DNA from: Pseudoalteromonas sp. R3 | GTDB taxonomy: Bacteria > Pseudomonadota > Gammaproteobacteria > Enterobacterales > Alteromonadaceae | Length of the DNA stretch: 64,000 nucleotides | Reading direction: 5' to 3' | NCBI RefSeq assembly: GCF_004014715.1 | Contig: NZ_CP034834.1 | Span: 620,001 to 684,000 of the forward strand | Shown: positions 27,332-36,553 of the stretch, piece after piece | Numbering within the stretch: position 1 is the stretch's first letter | How the letters are laid out: every line of letters starts with the position of its first letter | Made by a program: the position numbers and the translations under genes | Notes under the pieces: model-generated | Told to the model about the DNA's origin: nothing | Database searches by the model: none | Seen by the model: the letters and a program-made list of their open reading frames with translations, nothing else

Positions 27332-28996
27332 ATGAAATACCAAGTAATCGGCCTGGCGGTAGTTACTGGCCTGGCACTGACCGGCTGCGAAGAAGCACAA
27401 CATCATAATCAAGCTGCCGAGCTAATCGCCTCGCAGTCAGCGCATAAAGTTGCACCTTACAAACCCGGTGATGACATTCCGGCAACCGCTTACCTGGAGC
27501 ACGATGAGGTCTATAACCCTGAGTCTGTGATCCCACCTCAGTGTTACACCAAAACCGATGGCGTGAATAACCCCTGTTATGCCTGCCATCAGACTTATCA
27601 GCAGGAGCCGGAAAGACCCAACGCGATGCGCGATGGCCATTTGCAGGGCGTGTATGAATTCTCTGACTTAGGCCTGAAAAACCACTGGAAAAACCTCTTT
27701 GTGGACAGGACAGATTTGATTGCAGGTGTGCCAGATAAAGAGATCATGGAATGGATCAATCAGGATAATTACACCCCGTTTATAGAAAAGCTGAAACAAG
27801 ATAAGCAATGGCAAGGTGAGATCACCCCGTTGGAAAACCTGGCCTACCCGGAAAAAGCCTTTGATGAAATGGGTTTTGCCAAAGATGGCAGTGGCTGGGT
27901 GGCGTTTAACTACAAACCCTTCCCATCGACGTTTTGGCCCACCAACGGTTCCACGGGCGATGTGATGATCCGTTTGCCCGAAGCGTTTCGCTCAAAAGGT
28001 GGCGTATACAATCAGGACGTGTACCTGGCAAACCTGAGTCTGGTTGAGCTGGCATTAAAAGGCTTAGATAAGATCTCAACACCCACAATCTCGGAACAAC
28101 GCATTGGCCAGGATTTAAATGGCGACAATCAGCTCACCAAAATCAGCGAGATAACGAGGCAGTCACATTATGTGGGGGATGCCACAGATGCGTTGGCGCA
28201 TATGCTCTACCCCCAGGAAACTGAGTTCCTGCATACAGTACGTTACATTGGTGTAGACGAACATGGTGGTATTTACAACGCGCCGCGTATGAAAGAAGTA
28301 CGCTACATGAAAAAGCATAGGTTTAAGACCCGCCAGTCACTGAATTCTTCATATCACCGTGAAGAAAAAGAGAAAGCATTCGAAAATCTGCCGCAAACCC
28401 TGTATCTGGGCGATCAGGGTATCAACAACACCTTTGGCTGGACCATTAATGGCTATATAGAGGACAAGCAAGGTAACCTGAGACCACAGCATAAGCAGGA
28501 GCTTGCGTTTTGTAATGGCTGTCACAAAACCATAGGCTCAACCTACGACCAGACCTTCTCATTTGCTCGCAAAGTAGAAGGCGCACGCGGCTGGGGCTAT
28601 ATCAACCTCAAAGAAATGAAAGATGTCCCCAACAAAGGTGAAACTTTGGGGGAATTCCTGACTTATATGAACCGCGTTGGCGGTGGCGACGAGTTCCGCC
28701 AGAACCGCGAAATGCTGCAAAAGTGGTTTAAAGCAGACGGCACGGTAGACAAAGAAAAAGTCGAGTCAGCAGATAACCTGTACGAGCTGATCACCCCATC
28801 AAAAGAACGGGCGCTGGCACTCAACAAAGCCTACAAAACCATTGTGGAGGAGCAAAGCTACCTGTTCGGCCGCGACGCAACATTGGTAGAGGCAAGCAAC
28901 GTACTGCAACAAGTAGACGACTCCCAGGCCCCGTTAAAAAAGGAAAACCAACACCAATGGGACATGCAACTTGATTGGGTGAGCAGCGACCGATGA
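27332..28996 (+). CDS. Cytochrome c-like lipoprotein with two CxxCH sites
   Basis: The 554-residue protein starts MKYQVIGLAVVTGLALTGCEEA, a lipobox LTGC. It has two heme c attachment motifs, CYACH at about residue 87 and CNGCH at about 405. The rest does not match a family I recognise, but its position behind a PhoX-like lipoprotein recurs in marine gammaproteobacteria. The start is uncertain among ATGs at 27317 and 27332; the latter gives a normal signal length. The stop TGA (28994-28996) lies in the first palindrome of array 2. Confidence 0.75.
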   Translation: MKYQVIGLAVVTGLALTGCEEAQHHNQAAELIASQSAHKVAPYKPGDDIPATAYLEHDEVYNPESVIPPQCYTKTDGVNNPCYACHQTYQQEPERPNAMRDGHLQGVYEFSDLGLKNHWKNLFVDRTDLIAGVPDKEIMEWINQDNYTPFIEKLKQDKQWQGEITPLENLAYPEKAFDEMGFAKDGSGWVAFNYKPFPSTFWPTNGSTGDVMIRLPEAFRSKGGVYNQDVYLANLSLVELALKGLDKISTPTISEQRIGQDLNGDNQLTKISEITRQSHYVGDATDALAHMLYPQETEFLHTVRYIGVDEHGGIYNAPRMKEVRYMKKHRFKTRQSLNSSYHREEKEKAFENLPQTLYLGDQGINNTFGWTINGYIEDKQGNLRPQHKQELAFCNGCHKTIGSTYDQTFSFARKVEGARGWGYINLKEMKDVPNKGETLGEFLTYMNRVGGGDEFRQNREMLQKWFKADGTVDKEKVESADNLYELITPSKERALALNKAYKTIVEEQSYLFGRDATLVEASNVLQQVDDSQAPLKKENQHQWDMQLDWVSSDR

Positions 28997-29556
28997 TTAA
29001 TTATCATCGCAGCACTGCGAACGCTTTTCATGGATGAAAAGCCGGGAGCCCCCTACAGGGACGTATTGCCACTCGTACGTTATGAGAACGACGATTGATA
29101 ATCGTCGCAGACTCGGCGCCCCCGCTCACTTAGCGCTTTTCATGGATGAAAAGCCGGAAGCCCCCTACAGGGACGTATTGCCACTCGTACCTTACGCGAC
29201 CGATGATTAATTATCATCGAATATTGTGAACGCGAGGCATGGACGCCGAGCCGGGAGCCCTCCACATGGACGTATTGCCACTCGTACCTTATGAGAACGA
29301 CGATTGATAATCGTCGCAGACTCGGCGCCCCCGCTCACTTAGCGCTTTTCATGGATGAAAAGCCGGAAGCCCTCTACAGGGACGTATATCCACTCGTACC
29401 TTAAGCGACCGATGATTAATTATCATCGAATATTGTGAACGCGAGGCATGGACGCCGAGCCGGGAGCCCTCCACATGGACGTATTGCCACTCGTACCTTA
29501 TGAGAACGACGATTGATAATCGTCGCAGACTCGGCGCCCCCGCTCACTTAGCGCTT
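28986..29556. repeat. Tandem ~210-bp hairpin repeat array (array 2)
   Basis: Units begin GCGACCGATGATTAATTATC at 28986, 29196 and 29405 (periods 210 and 209). The last is cut at about 29556. Each unit holds palindrome CGATGAT-TAATT-ATCATCG, then CTTTTCATGGATGAAAAG (or a variant), CTACAGGGACGTAT, ACTCGTACCTTA, palindrome CGACGAT-TGATA-ATCGTCG, and CTCGGCGCCCCCGCTCAC. It shares ACAGGGACGTA and the palindrome type with array 1. The first palindrome contains the cytochrome gene stop. No gene is supported from 28997 to 29861; 29557-29861 looks like plain intergenic DNA. Confidence 0.9.
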
Positions 29557-29861
29557 TTCCTGGGTGTGTCGTGCAAAGTCGTGCTCTAGCGCGTTCTTTG
29601 CGCAAGGTGAAATGAGCCGTTTTAGCTGGACTTACAGTGTACTCTTTCCTGTAATTCACCTGTCTGAATGTCGACACCCTGTACACGACATGGGATCTAT
29701 TATCATGCAACTCGAATTTAGCAATAACTTGGAAATTGAATACGCCAGATCCGCTGCTCAGCAAAAATGAGTGATTGTTGCACAGATAAGTTGTCAATCA
29801 GGTTGTTCTCCATCGTTAGCAGGCTGAGTATAAAGTTTAATGACTGAATTATTCATCCTGT

Positions 29862-30457
29862 TCAGTGTAACCCTAAATACACTGCGGCCAGGATAAATAG
29901 AGCAACCCACAGTAATGGCCATAACCCGATATCATCGCTGCTTTTAAGCCTCGCTTGAGAGGGGTTAATGCCACCAATGTCTTCAACCTGGTCAAAGTCA
30001 AACTGGGCAATTGATAAAGGGCATCCGACATGAATTTTGCTATCGGCAGAGCCAGCTCCAAGTGCTACTTCTCTGAATGCCCTGACTTCAATCATAGTAA
30101 GCCCCCTTCTGTTTTTTCCATTGGGTGTATAACTGTTTTCGGAGTCAGTTTCAGAAATTTACCTTTGTAGAATGTGGAAAACGCATGTTGTAATATTTTT
30201 TCTCCAACATGGAAGTCGGAAAATAACAGCCTGGGATGAGAAAATGGGTTAATGACCTGAATGTCAGGTGACGTGAGCTCATTTGCCTCTTTACCAATGG
30301 CTGCAATCACTTTTTTGCCTGATTTTGTTGATTGTAATGCCAGTAAGGGGACATCCTCGTAAGTTTGCTTCGTTTTTATATCTGTGACTTTTAACTTGTC
30401 TTCCCAAATTTGCACATATAAAACAGGCGCAAACTTTTTTTGAATCCACTTCAACAT
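29862..30457 (-). pseudogene. Short MreB-like (rod-shape protein family) gene split by a frameshift
   Basis: The first part (121 codons from 30457) reads LYVQIWEDKLKVTDIK, VIAAIGKEANEL, NPFSHPRLLFSDFHVGEKILQHAF, like the N-terminal domain of MreB-type actin homologs without the full ATPase. It ends EGGLL. The second part (from 30095) starts MIEVRAFREVALGAGSADSKIHVG and ends in a membrane helix (LLWVALFILAAVYLGLH). A run of five C at 30102-30106 lies at the junction; one more base gives EGGLTMIEVRAFREVALGAG, which is the continuous family reading, and a 198-residue protein. It is either a single-base error, a phase-variable tract, or two overlapping genes (ATGA). Confidence 0.72.
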
Positions 30458-30866
30458 ATTGAAACCCTTTTAAAGCAGGGCTTCTATATTACCATCAAAA
30501 CAGGTTTTATGGGTTGGGCTTTGAGTGAACAGCTGATCACCAGAGTTGCCTTTTTAAATGAGTGCTTATGTATCGTGTTGATAAAAGGAAAAAAATACTA
30601 CATCCATACGAGCCCAAAAGAGGTTTATATAACCTAACCTCCACTAAAAATGTAAACAATGATGAATGACTGAAACAATAAAGCTTAAAATAGCAGACTG
30701 TTAATTTTTTTCTTTTCATATGGTTAGAACGAAGGTTTAGCCAATCAGGCTCGCCAGTCTGTCATAAGTTAATACAACAGAAGGCGTTGGTTCGATGAGA
30801 AGCCAAGTATTCACATGCTAAGGTATTTGCGGAAGTCGATATGATAAGTAGCTACAGGAGTGTCAT
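30458..30866. other. Intergenic region without recognisable genes
   Basis: 409 bp between the divergent MreB-like gene and the small membrane protein gene. A 65-codon open frame on the plus strand has no ribosome-binding site or family resemblance. I see no strong hairpin or operator. Confidence 0.5.
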
Positions 30867-31157
30867 ATGCAAACAAAGAAAAACATAAAAATGATGATGT
30901 TTATTTGGGCTGAACGACTCCCGCTTATCTTGGCGTTGGTTATCGGCTTGTTGTCTACAGGACTGTATTACCTGGTACTGTTTGCCAGTATGGCTGATAC
31001 TGAAAGCGCTCTGATCTGGCTGCTTGGATTTGGGGTTGGTGGTGCCAGTATTGGCTATCTGGCTGGCTTAAGTATCGCTAAGCAAGTATACGGTGAACAG
31101 CAGGGCACTGAGCCATCGATAACTGACGGCTATGAACAATCGAACAATGGTGATTAG
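30867..31157 (+). CDS. Small two-helix membrane protein, unknown
   Basis: The 96-residue protein has two membrane helices (about residues 16-40, LPLILALVIGLLSTGLYYLVLF, and 48-70, LIWLLGFGVGGASIGYLAGL) and a polar C-terminal tail. CAGGAG lies 6-11 bp before the ATG. It lies 60 bp upstream of the NTF2-like gene. No family recognised. Confidence 0.62.
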   Translation: MQTKKNIKMMMFIWAERLPLILALVIGLLSTGLYYLVLFASMADTESALIWLLGFGVGGASIGYLAGLSIAKQVYGEQQGTEPSITDGYEQSNNGD

Positions 31158-31217
31158 CTCTGGATTGAATAAGTAAACCAGACACTCATGATGTCCTCGA
31201 TAAATGAAGGGAATAGG

Positions 31218-31682
31218 ATGAAAATAACAAGAAAAATAATGGCTTGTGCCTTTTTAAGCTTGCTTTCTCTGGGAGCCCAGGCGAAAGCTGACTGCGCAAC
31301 CAATTGTCAGCTGAGCAAAGTAAACCAGTATTTTGATGCATTGGATACAGTCTCTTATAAAGGCTCTACCGTTGCGGATATTGATGCCCTGATTAACCTT
31401 ATGCACGATGAGGTTAAGTACGAGCATATTGAATATCAGGCAAATTTTGATAAACCCGCCTGGCGACGCGCATTTTTACGCAACCTTGAAAGTGGCCGTT
31501 ACGATAGTGCAACCAATCGTGAGATCCGGGTATTACGAACTATTCCGGGTAAAAATCACGTTGCTGTAGAGTATGCTTATGGTTTCAACCAGGCTGATGG
31601 CAGCTGGCAACAGCAAGAGCCGATGCTGGCCGTATTTGGTTTTAAAGAAGGCAAAATCAGCCTGATAAGGGAGCTGTGGTAG
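31218..31682 (+). CDS. Exported NTF2-like (SnoaL-type) protein
   Basis: The 154-residue protein has a signal peptide (MACAFLSLLSLGAQAKA). The NTF2-like fold is suggested by VNQYFDALDT, a short helix-rich start with LINLMHDEVKYEH, and a closing VEYAYGFNQADGSW...FGFKEGKISLIREL, typical of the curved sheet that ends this fold. Cys residues at the mature N-terminus (CATNC) may pair. No catalytic role is proposed. The start at 31218 is preferred for its Gly/Ala-rich spacing to GGGAATAGG. Confidence 0.68.
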   Translation: MKITRKIMACAFLSLLSLGAQAKADCATNCQLSKVNQYFDALDTVSYKGSTVADIDALINLMHDEVKYEHIEYQANFDKPAWRRAFLRNLESGRYDSATNREIRVLRTIPGKNHVAVEYAYGFNQADGSWQQQEPMLAVFGFKEGKISLIRELW

Positions 31683-31690
31683 TGATAAGC

Positions 31691-31716
31691 GGCGTATCCG
31701 TGATGACGGATACGCC
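31691..31716. terminator. Hairpin between convergent genes, probable terminator
   Basis: Perfect 11-bp stem GGCGTATCCGT/ACGGATACGCC with a GATG loop, between the stop codons of the NTF2-like gene and the TonB receptor gene. It has no clean U-run on either side. Confidence 0.5.
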
Positions 31717-31742
31717 TGTCGTATGTTTATTACGTCAGATAA

Positions 31743-33863
31743 TTAAAAATCATAGCTGATCCCGACATACGCTGTACGTGGCATGCCGGGTTGGATACGG
31801 GTTCGGCCAAAGCGCTCCTCGTTTTGCAGTGCATAGGTTTTGTCGGTGAGGTTGGCTATCCGGGCGTGAAGCTTTACACGCTTATTGAGCCGGTAGTTGG
31901 CCTTGAGGTTAAACACCGTATAACCCGAGTAAGTATCGGTATTTTCAACGCTCAGGTAGTAATCACCGATGCTTTTGGCTTCCGCAGTTAGTCTGAGTCC
32001 CTTAATGGTCTGACTAGTGTAGTTAAGCCTGAAGTTGGCAACATACTCCGGTGCCATGTGCAGGCTGTTACCCGACAAATCCTGCTCCATCGACTCGCCC
32101 GTCTCGCGGTGAACCCGTCCTTCATCACGAATGTAATGACGGAATTCATGATCAGACTGGCTGTAGGCCAGCGCGGCAGAAAATGCGCGGTTAAACTGGT
32201 AATTCAGGCCAAGCTCAAAGCCTTTATGTCTGACACTGGATGCATTGACCCGGTAAGAGGCGCCCAGGTCGCTGAATGCCGTAACAATGGCATCGTCCAC
32301 ATCCATTAAATAATATGCCAGTTCAATCGACAGCGCATCCAGGTTGGCCTTGTAGCCCAGCTCATAGGTATCGGACGTTTCTTCTTTCAGACTCCCCAGC
32401 TGTGCACTACTTTGGCGGCTTTTAAGGTGGTACATCTCAGGTGCTGTGGGTAATCGCATCGCGTTGGCAAAGCGTGCATATAGACTCGACTGCTCGTTAA
32501 GCAGATAGTTCAGGCTCAGCTTAGGGCTGAGGTGGCTGAAGGTATCCTTACGGGAATCGATAGAGCGATTGCCAAAGCCATCGTCTTTGTATTTCGGCAG
32601 TGCATTATCAAATTCGTATTGACTGTGGTCAAAGCGTGCACCCAGCGTATAACTGAGTGCATCGCTAAAATAGCCGATATGCTGGATGTAAGGTGACACG
32701 CTCTTGAAGGTGGTGGTGTCGTCGTAGAATACATGCCCTTGTGGGTAAGTTGCCGCTCCACGCCCATTGGTGGTTCGGGTGGTGGGCTGAAACGAATAGG
32801 TATCTCCGGAAGTATGTTCTAAATCGACGCCCAGTGTTGTTTCGGCACTGTTTTGGTGGGACCAGCTTGCCAGTGCCAACAGGCCGAATGTGGTGACTTC
32901 CGTTTCTTCTACCGGGAAATTGGGCTGCCAGGTAGCGAGGTGTTCCAACGTGCGATGACGCGCATAAGGAATAAGTGACACACTCAGGTTTTTATCCTCA
33001 TACAGATATTCAGTACTAAGGCGTATATAATCCGTGGTTCTGCGCGGATCCAATCCGATCACCTCGTCAGGCAGGCCTGACTGAGAGGGATCCTGTTCAA
33101 ATTGCTCTATGCTGAGTGTGGTCAGGATCTGCTGATCAAGCGATGAGGCAATCAGCGAGGTCGTCAGGCTTTGTTTGTCGTCCAGCTGATATTCATGGCG
33201 TACATCCAGCTCGGTTTTTTCAACGGCGTTATGCTCTCGCCAGCCGTCATTTTCCAGATAGGCCGCTGATACGCGCAAGCCACCCAGATTGTCATCCAGC
33301 CAGGTGGTGCTGCCATTTATACGTGAATAGCCATGCTCCCCAAGTGTCAGGCCCAGAGAATTTTTATCTGCTGAAACCGGCTTCGACAATACATTGACCG
33401 TGGCTGCTACCGCGCCTGCGCCATGCAAGCTAGTTCCTGCACCACGAAGGACTTCGAGGCGTGACAGACCAATGTTACTGCTGGTCCACCACAGCGCATT
33501 ATGGGTATAAAAGGCAGCCGATTGCAGCGGGATATTATCCTGTAAATACAAAGTGTAGCCGTCAAAGTTAATGGGCATGCGCACGGCGGCGTTGTGTCCT
33601 TGTCCACCCGATAGTTGATTGATCAAAACGCCCGGTATCGTTTGCAGTGACTCGGAGATATGCTGCGCATTGTCGTCAGCAATGGTTTGCTCGGATACCT
33701 GACCGACACTCAGGGCCAGATCGGTATTGGCTTTGGCTGTACGGGTTGATGTAACCGTGATTTTTTCTATCTGGTCGATACCTACTGTATCAGCAGCAAC
33801 CTGTGCTGAGTATGCCTGTAGCAAGGCTAACGTTAACGCAGAAACAGTCAAACCGGGTTTCAT
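31743..33863 (-). CDS. TonB-dependent outer-membrane receptor
   Basis: The 706-residue protein has a signal peptide ending near residue 23 (AYSAQVAA). A TonB-box-like segment IDQIEKITVTSTR is followed by a plug domain (IPGVLINQLSGGQGHNAAVRMP...VEVLRGAG-type LSRLEVLRGAGTSLHGAGAVAATVNVLSK). A 22-stranded-type barrel ends ...GMPRTAYVGISYDF, with the terminal Phe of outer-membrane barrels. The ligand cannot be told; the closest general type is a siderophore or metal receptor. Upstream at 33892-33902 GATGATAATC looks like a half Fur box, which is weak evidence for iron control. Confidence 0.9.
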   Translation of the reverse strand: MKPGLTVSALTLALLQAYSAQVAADTVGIDQIEKITVTSTRTAKANTDLALSVGQVSEQTIADDNAQHISESLQTIPGVLINQLSGGQGHNAAVRMPINFDGYTLYLQDNIPLQSAAFYTHNALWWTSSNIGLSRLEVLRGAGTSLHGAGAVAATVNVLSKPVSADKNSLGLTLGEHGYSRINGSTTWLDDNLGGLRVSAAYLENDGWREHNAVEKTELDVRHEYQLDDKQSLTTSLIASSLDQQILTTLSIEQFEQDPSQSGLPDEVIGLDPRRTTDYIRLSTEYLYEDKNLSVSLIPYARHRTLEHLATWQPNFPVEETEVTTFGLLALASWSHQNSAETTLGVDLEHTSGDTYSFQPTTRTTNGRGAATYPQGHVFYDDTTTFKSVSPYIQHIGYFSDALSYTLGARFDHSQYEFDNALPKYKDDGFGNRSIDSRKDTFSHLSPKLSLNYLLNEQSSLYARFANAMRLPTAPEMYHLKSRQSSAQLGSLKEETSDTYELGYKANLDALSIELAYYLMDVDDAIVTAFSDLGASYRVNASSVRHKGFELGLNYQFNRAFSAALAYSQSDHEFRHYIRDEGRVHRETGESMEQDLSGNSLHMAPEYVANFRLNYTSQTIKGLRLTAEAKSIGDYYLSVENTDTYSGYTVFNLKANYRLNKRVKLHARIANLTDKTYALQNEERFGRTRIQPGMPRTAYVGISYDF

Positions 33864-34024
33864 GAAGACCTCATTTTTCGTTCAGGGAGCTGGATGATAA
33901 TCCTGCCATGGAAAAATGTACAAATTATGCGGTCAGTATATGGTGATGTTTTTATTATCGATCTTTGCCTGGCGGAGTAAACCAAGTCCTGCCACATGAT
34001 ATTCACTTGTATGGTTCAATGAGC

Positions 34025-34828
34025 TTATTCGCGATGCTGTAACTCACTGGCCAGTTGCTGTGCCTGAGTAATTTCATCGAGTGTCATACGCTGCTCCAGA
34101 TATTGCCTGGTCCACTCAACACGACCATACACCTCACTGTCCTGGCGGGTTTGCAAAAAGTAATGGCTGTATGCAAGTGCCTGAATATAGTTTTGTCCGC
34201 CGGTGTCAGGGTCCAGATACTGATAGCCACGGATCAACTGTAAGGTCGCTTTCTCCCCACCCAGTATTGCGGCTTGTTCGGTCACCTGATATTTCTGTGC
34301 CGTGAATGCTTGCATACGAGCAACCTGTTCATCTCTGGTGAGTGTACGCAAACGCAGCGCCTGGTGTATTTCCGTCGGCGCGAGTAGCCATAGTGTATCG
34401 GCTGCTTTGTCAGAGCCCATTTTGGCTGCGTTTATTAGCTTCTCTACATAGTTTTCATCACGGTTGGTGTTGCTCAGACAGCCTTCATATCTGGTTTTCA
34501 TGGTATCGATTATCTCGTGCACTTCATTGCGAGATAATGCCTCTTCGAACCATTGATTGAACGCTTCGTCGCTACGCGGTACGTTGCGACACTGGCGTAT
34601 TTGCATGGCTTGTTTGAATAGTGCCTCGGCTGACTCGGTCTGCACCTGCTCGGGTTGTTGGCGTGTCGTGCTGACAATTGTATTCGTCAGGCCCCGGTGC
34701 TGAACGTGTTCGATAATGGGGGCTGCAACTTTGGTATTCTCGGTTTTATTCTGTTCTTTTGGGTAAAGGTACAGCGTACAAATAAAAAGACAAAGGCCTG
34801 TCAGCAGGCCAATATATAGACGGTGCAT
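34025..34828 (-). CDS. Membrane-anchored or exported protein of unknown function
   Basis: The 267-residue protein has an N-terminal hydrophobic segment (LYIGLLTGLCLFICTLYLY) followed by a charged helical domain with possible SEL1/TPR-like helices (ADTLWLLAPTEIHQAL, GGEKATLQLIRGYQYLDPDTGGQNYIQALAYSHYF). No family recognised. It lies between the TonB receptor and amidohydrolase genes, all on the minus strand. Confidence 0.68.
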   Translation of the reverse strand: MHRLYIGLLTGLCLFICTLYLYPKEQNKTENTKVAAPIIEHVQHRGLTNTIVSTTRQQPEQVQTESAEALFKQAMQIRQCRNVPRSDEAFNQWFEEALSRNEVHEIIDTMKTRYEGCLSNTNRDENYVEKLINAAKMGSDKAADTLWLLAPTEIHQALRLRTLTRDEQVARMQAFTAQKYQVTEQAAILGGEKATLQLIRGYQYLDPDTGGQNYIQALAYSHYFLQTRQDSEVYGRVEWTRQYLEQRMTLDEITQAQQLASELQHRE

Positions 34829-34881
34829 TAAAAGGGTCCCTGTTGATGAAAGGTGCCGCTTTATGAAGGCGGCACCCGAGA

Positions 34882-36228
34882 TTAAAATCCGTTTTTAAGC
34901 ACCAGGGCTCTGTCGACCACCTGGCCCTGATGGATCACTGTGTGGATTTTTTGGGTGTTCTGAATATCTTCTATCGGTGAGGCATCCAGGACCACAAAGC
35001 TTGCCTGAGCGCCGGTTTGCAGTGTGTTATCTATACCCAAGAAAGTCCCCGCTTTTGTTGTTGCTGCTGCCAGTGCTTGCCAGTTTGTCATACCTGCCTG
35101 AGTGAATTTCAGTATTTCTCTGTGTACAGAGTAACCCTGAATAGTGCCGTAGTTACCGGCGTCTGTGCCTGCTAAAACGGTTACACCGGCCTTCACTAAC
35201 GCAGCCAGGTTGGCTGTTCTCTGGTCGTCGAGTTTGCGCCACTTGGCCTCCCGGTCGCCCCACTTCTTCATAGTTTGTTCGCTTTGGTAACCTGCGATAA
35301 TGTCGGGAGTCGTCATAGCCTGAACCAGTTCGGAAGCAAGTACGGTCTTGTCGAACAGAAAATCCGTCAAGTCTGTGTGAACTGTCATAGTTGGGATCAC
35401 CACCATCTTTGTTTTGGCTATTTTATCTGCCAACCCTGCCGGGATGGGTGTACCGGGAATGTGTGTAAAAGCACTTGCCCCTACCTCTATGGCATCACTG
35501 ACCTCCTGCCAGGTTTTAAGGTGGACAATGGTTTTGATCCCCAACTGGTTGCTTTGCTGGACAATGGCAGAAAAGGTCGCTTTATCAATTGAGGGCTGGT
35601 CGTCACTGGGTTGATATACCACTTTAATAACGTCGGGTTTGGCTTTGGCCAGGCTTTGCACTTGAACTACGGCTTCTTCGGGGGTCGACATAGTGCGTGT
35701 TTCCAGGCCGTATTCTGTGCAATGGCCTTTTGGCGCGGTCAGACAAGATAAACTGCTGTAGATATCGGCACCCAAAAACGCACCTGTTCTTTGTTTTTGT
35801 CTTGCAGCTATCTGGCTTTGCTCATGGCCAAATAAGTCTACAAACCCAGTTACTCCGGTATAAAGTACACGTTGGGAGATCTTTTCAGTACCGGCAAAAT
35901 CTGATTTAGCATGGGGAGCCCGATTGCCAAAAGCATGAACATGCATGTCGATCAGTCCCGGGATTAACCAACGGTTGTTCAGATTGAGTATTTGACCTTT
36001 AAAGTTGGCTGGAGGTACGGCGTATTCAGCGGCTATCTTGCCTTGCTCAATAAGCACGGCACCACGGCGGATCTTTTGTTTTTCGGTATCGACTATCTGA
36101 ACCTGAGTGAGCAGCAGTGTATCTGGAGAAGAGATTGGGTTATCAGCTGCATAGCTAAATTGTGTTGTCGAGAGCATGAGCATGGCACCACTGAGTATGG
36201 CTGTCAGCTTTGTAACTATTGTTTTCAT
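34882..36228 (-). CDS. Exported amidohydrolase (imidazolonepropionase-like)
   Basis: The 448-residue metal-dependent hydrolase has a signal peptide (MLMLSTTQFSYA). It shows the amidohydrolase-superfamily landmarks: WLIPGLIDMHVHAFG with the HxH pair at residues 96-98, IKTIVHLKTW as the following His strand, FTHIPGT, and TVLAGTDAGNYG with the catalytic Asp. Exported members cleave dipeptides or cyclic amides; the substrate here is unknown. It could be transcribed with the downstream helical protein gene (53-bp gap). Confidence 0.85.
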   Translation of the reverse strand: MKTIVTKLTAILSGAMLMLSTTQFSYAADNPISSPDTLLLTQVQIVDTEKQKIRRGAVLIEQGKIAAEYAVPPANFKGQILNLNNRWLIPGLIDMHVHAFGNRAPHAKSDFAGTEKISQRVLYTGVTGFVDLFGHEQSQIAARQKQRTGAFLGADIYSSLSCLTAPKGHCTEYGLETRTMSTPEEAVVQVQSLAKAKPDVIKVVYQPSDDQPSIDKATFSAIVQQSNQLGIKTIVHLKTWQEVSDAIEVGASAFTHIPGTPIPAGLADKIAKTKMVVIPTMTVHTDLTDFLFDKTVLASELVQAMTTPDIIAGYQSEQTMKKWGDREAKWRKLDDQRTANLAALVKAGVTVLAGTDAGNYGTIQGYSVHREILKFTQAGMTNWQALAAATTKAGTFLGIDNTLQTGAQASFVVLDASPIEDIQNTQKIHTVIHQGQVVDRALVLKNGF

Positions 36229-36553
36229 TATCTGGATCCTTGAGCTGAAAAAGTGTTTTTTATTAGTGTTATATCCAGCGTCATAGTGTGCCTATTTAGC
36301 AGATACCGTGCAACGTTAAATAGGCAGGGTTACGCAATGTAAAGGGGGTTGACGCCGCTTAAGAAGGCGCCAGAGCAGGTTCAATAAAACTTATTGTGAT
36401 ATTGTAAGATTTATTTTCGTCGCCCGGCTCTTATGTCTCCATGGTTGCCGATGACCCAGTATTTTTCGAACAATTGGGGTATAGATTGGTCGCACCGAAG
36501 AGCCAGGGCATGACTAAGAGGTTCCAGCCTCACAAATAAACTCAAGGGTCACT
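36229..36553. other. Intergenic promoter region between divergent genes
   Basis: 325 bp between the amidohydrolase and VOC genes. It holds the two divergent promoters. I see no clear operator or small gene. Confidence 0.5.

Noticed and set aside
28986..29556. CRISPR array or attC integron cassettes
   Set aside because: Periods of ~210 bp with nested palindromes, no spacer pattern, and no integrase or cassette genes. A REP-like array fits better.
29564..29770. Small plus-strand gene of 68 codons
   Set aside because: No ribosome-binding site, no family resemblance, and it begins in the repeat array.
30440..30637. 65-codon plus-strand gene overlapping the MreB-like start
   Set aside because: Runs antisense to the MreB-like start and lacks a ribosome-binding site.
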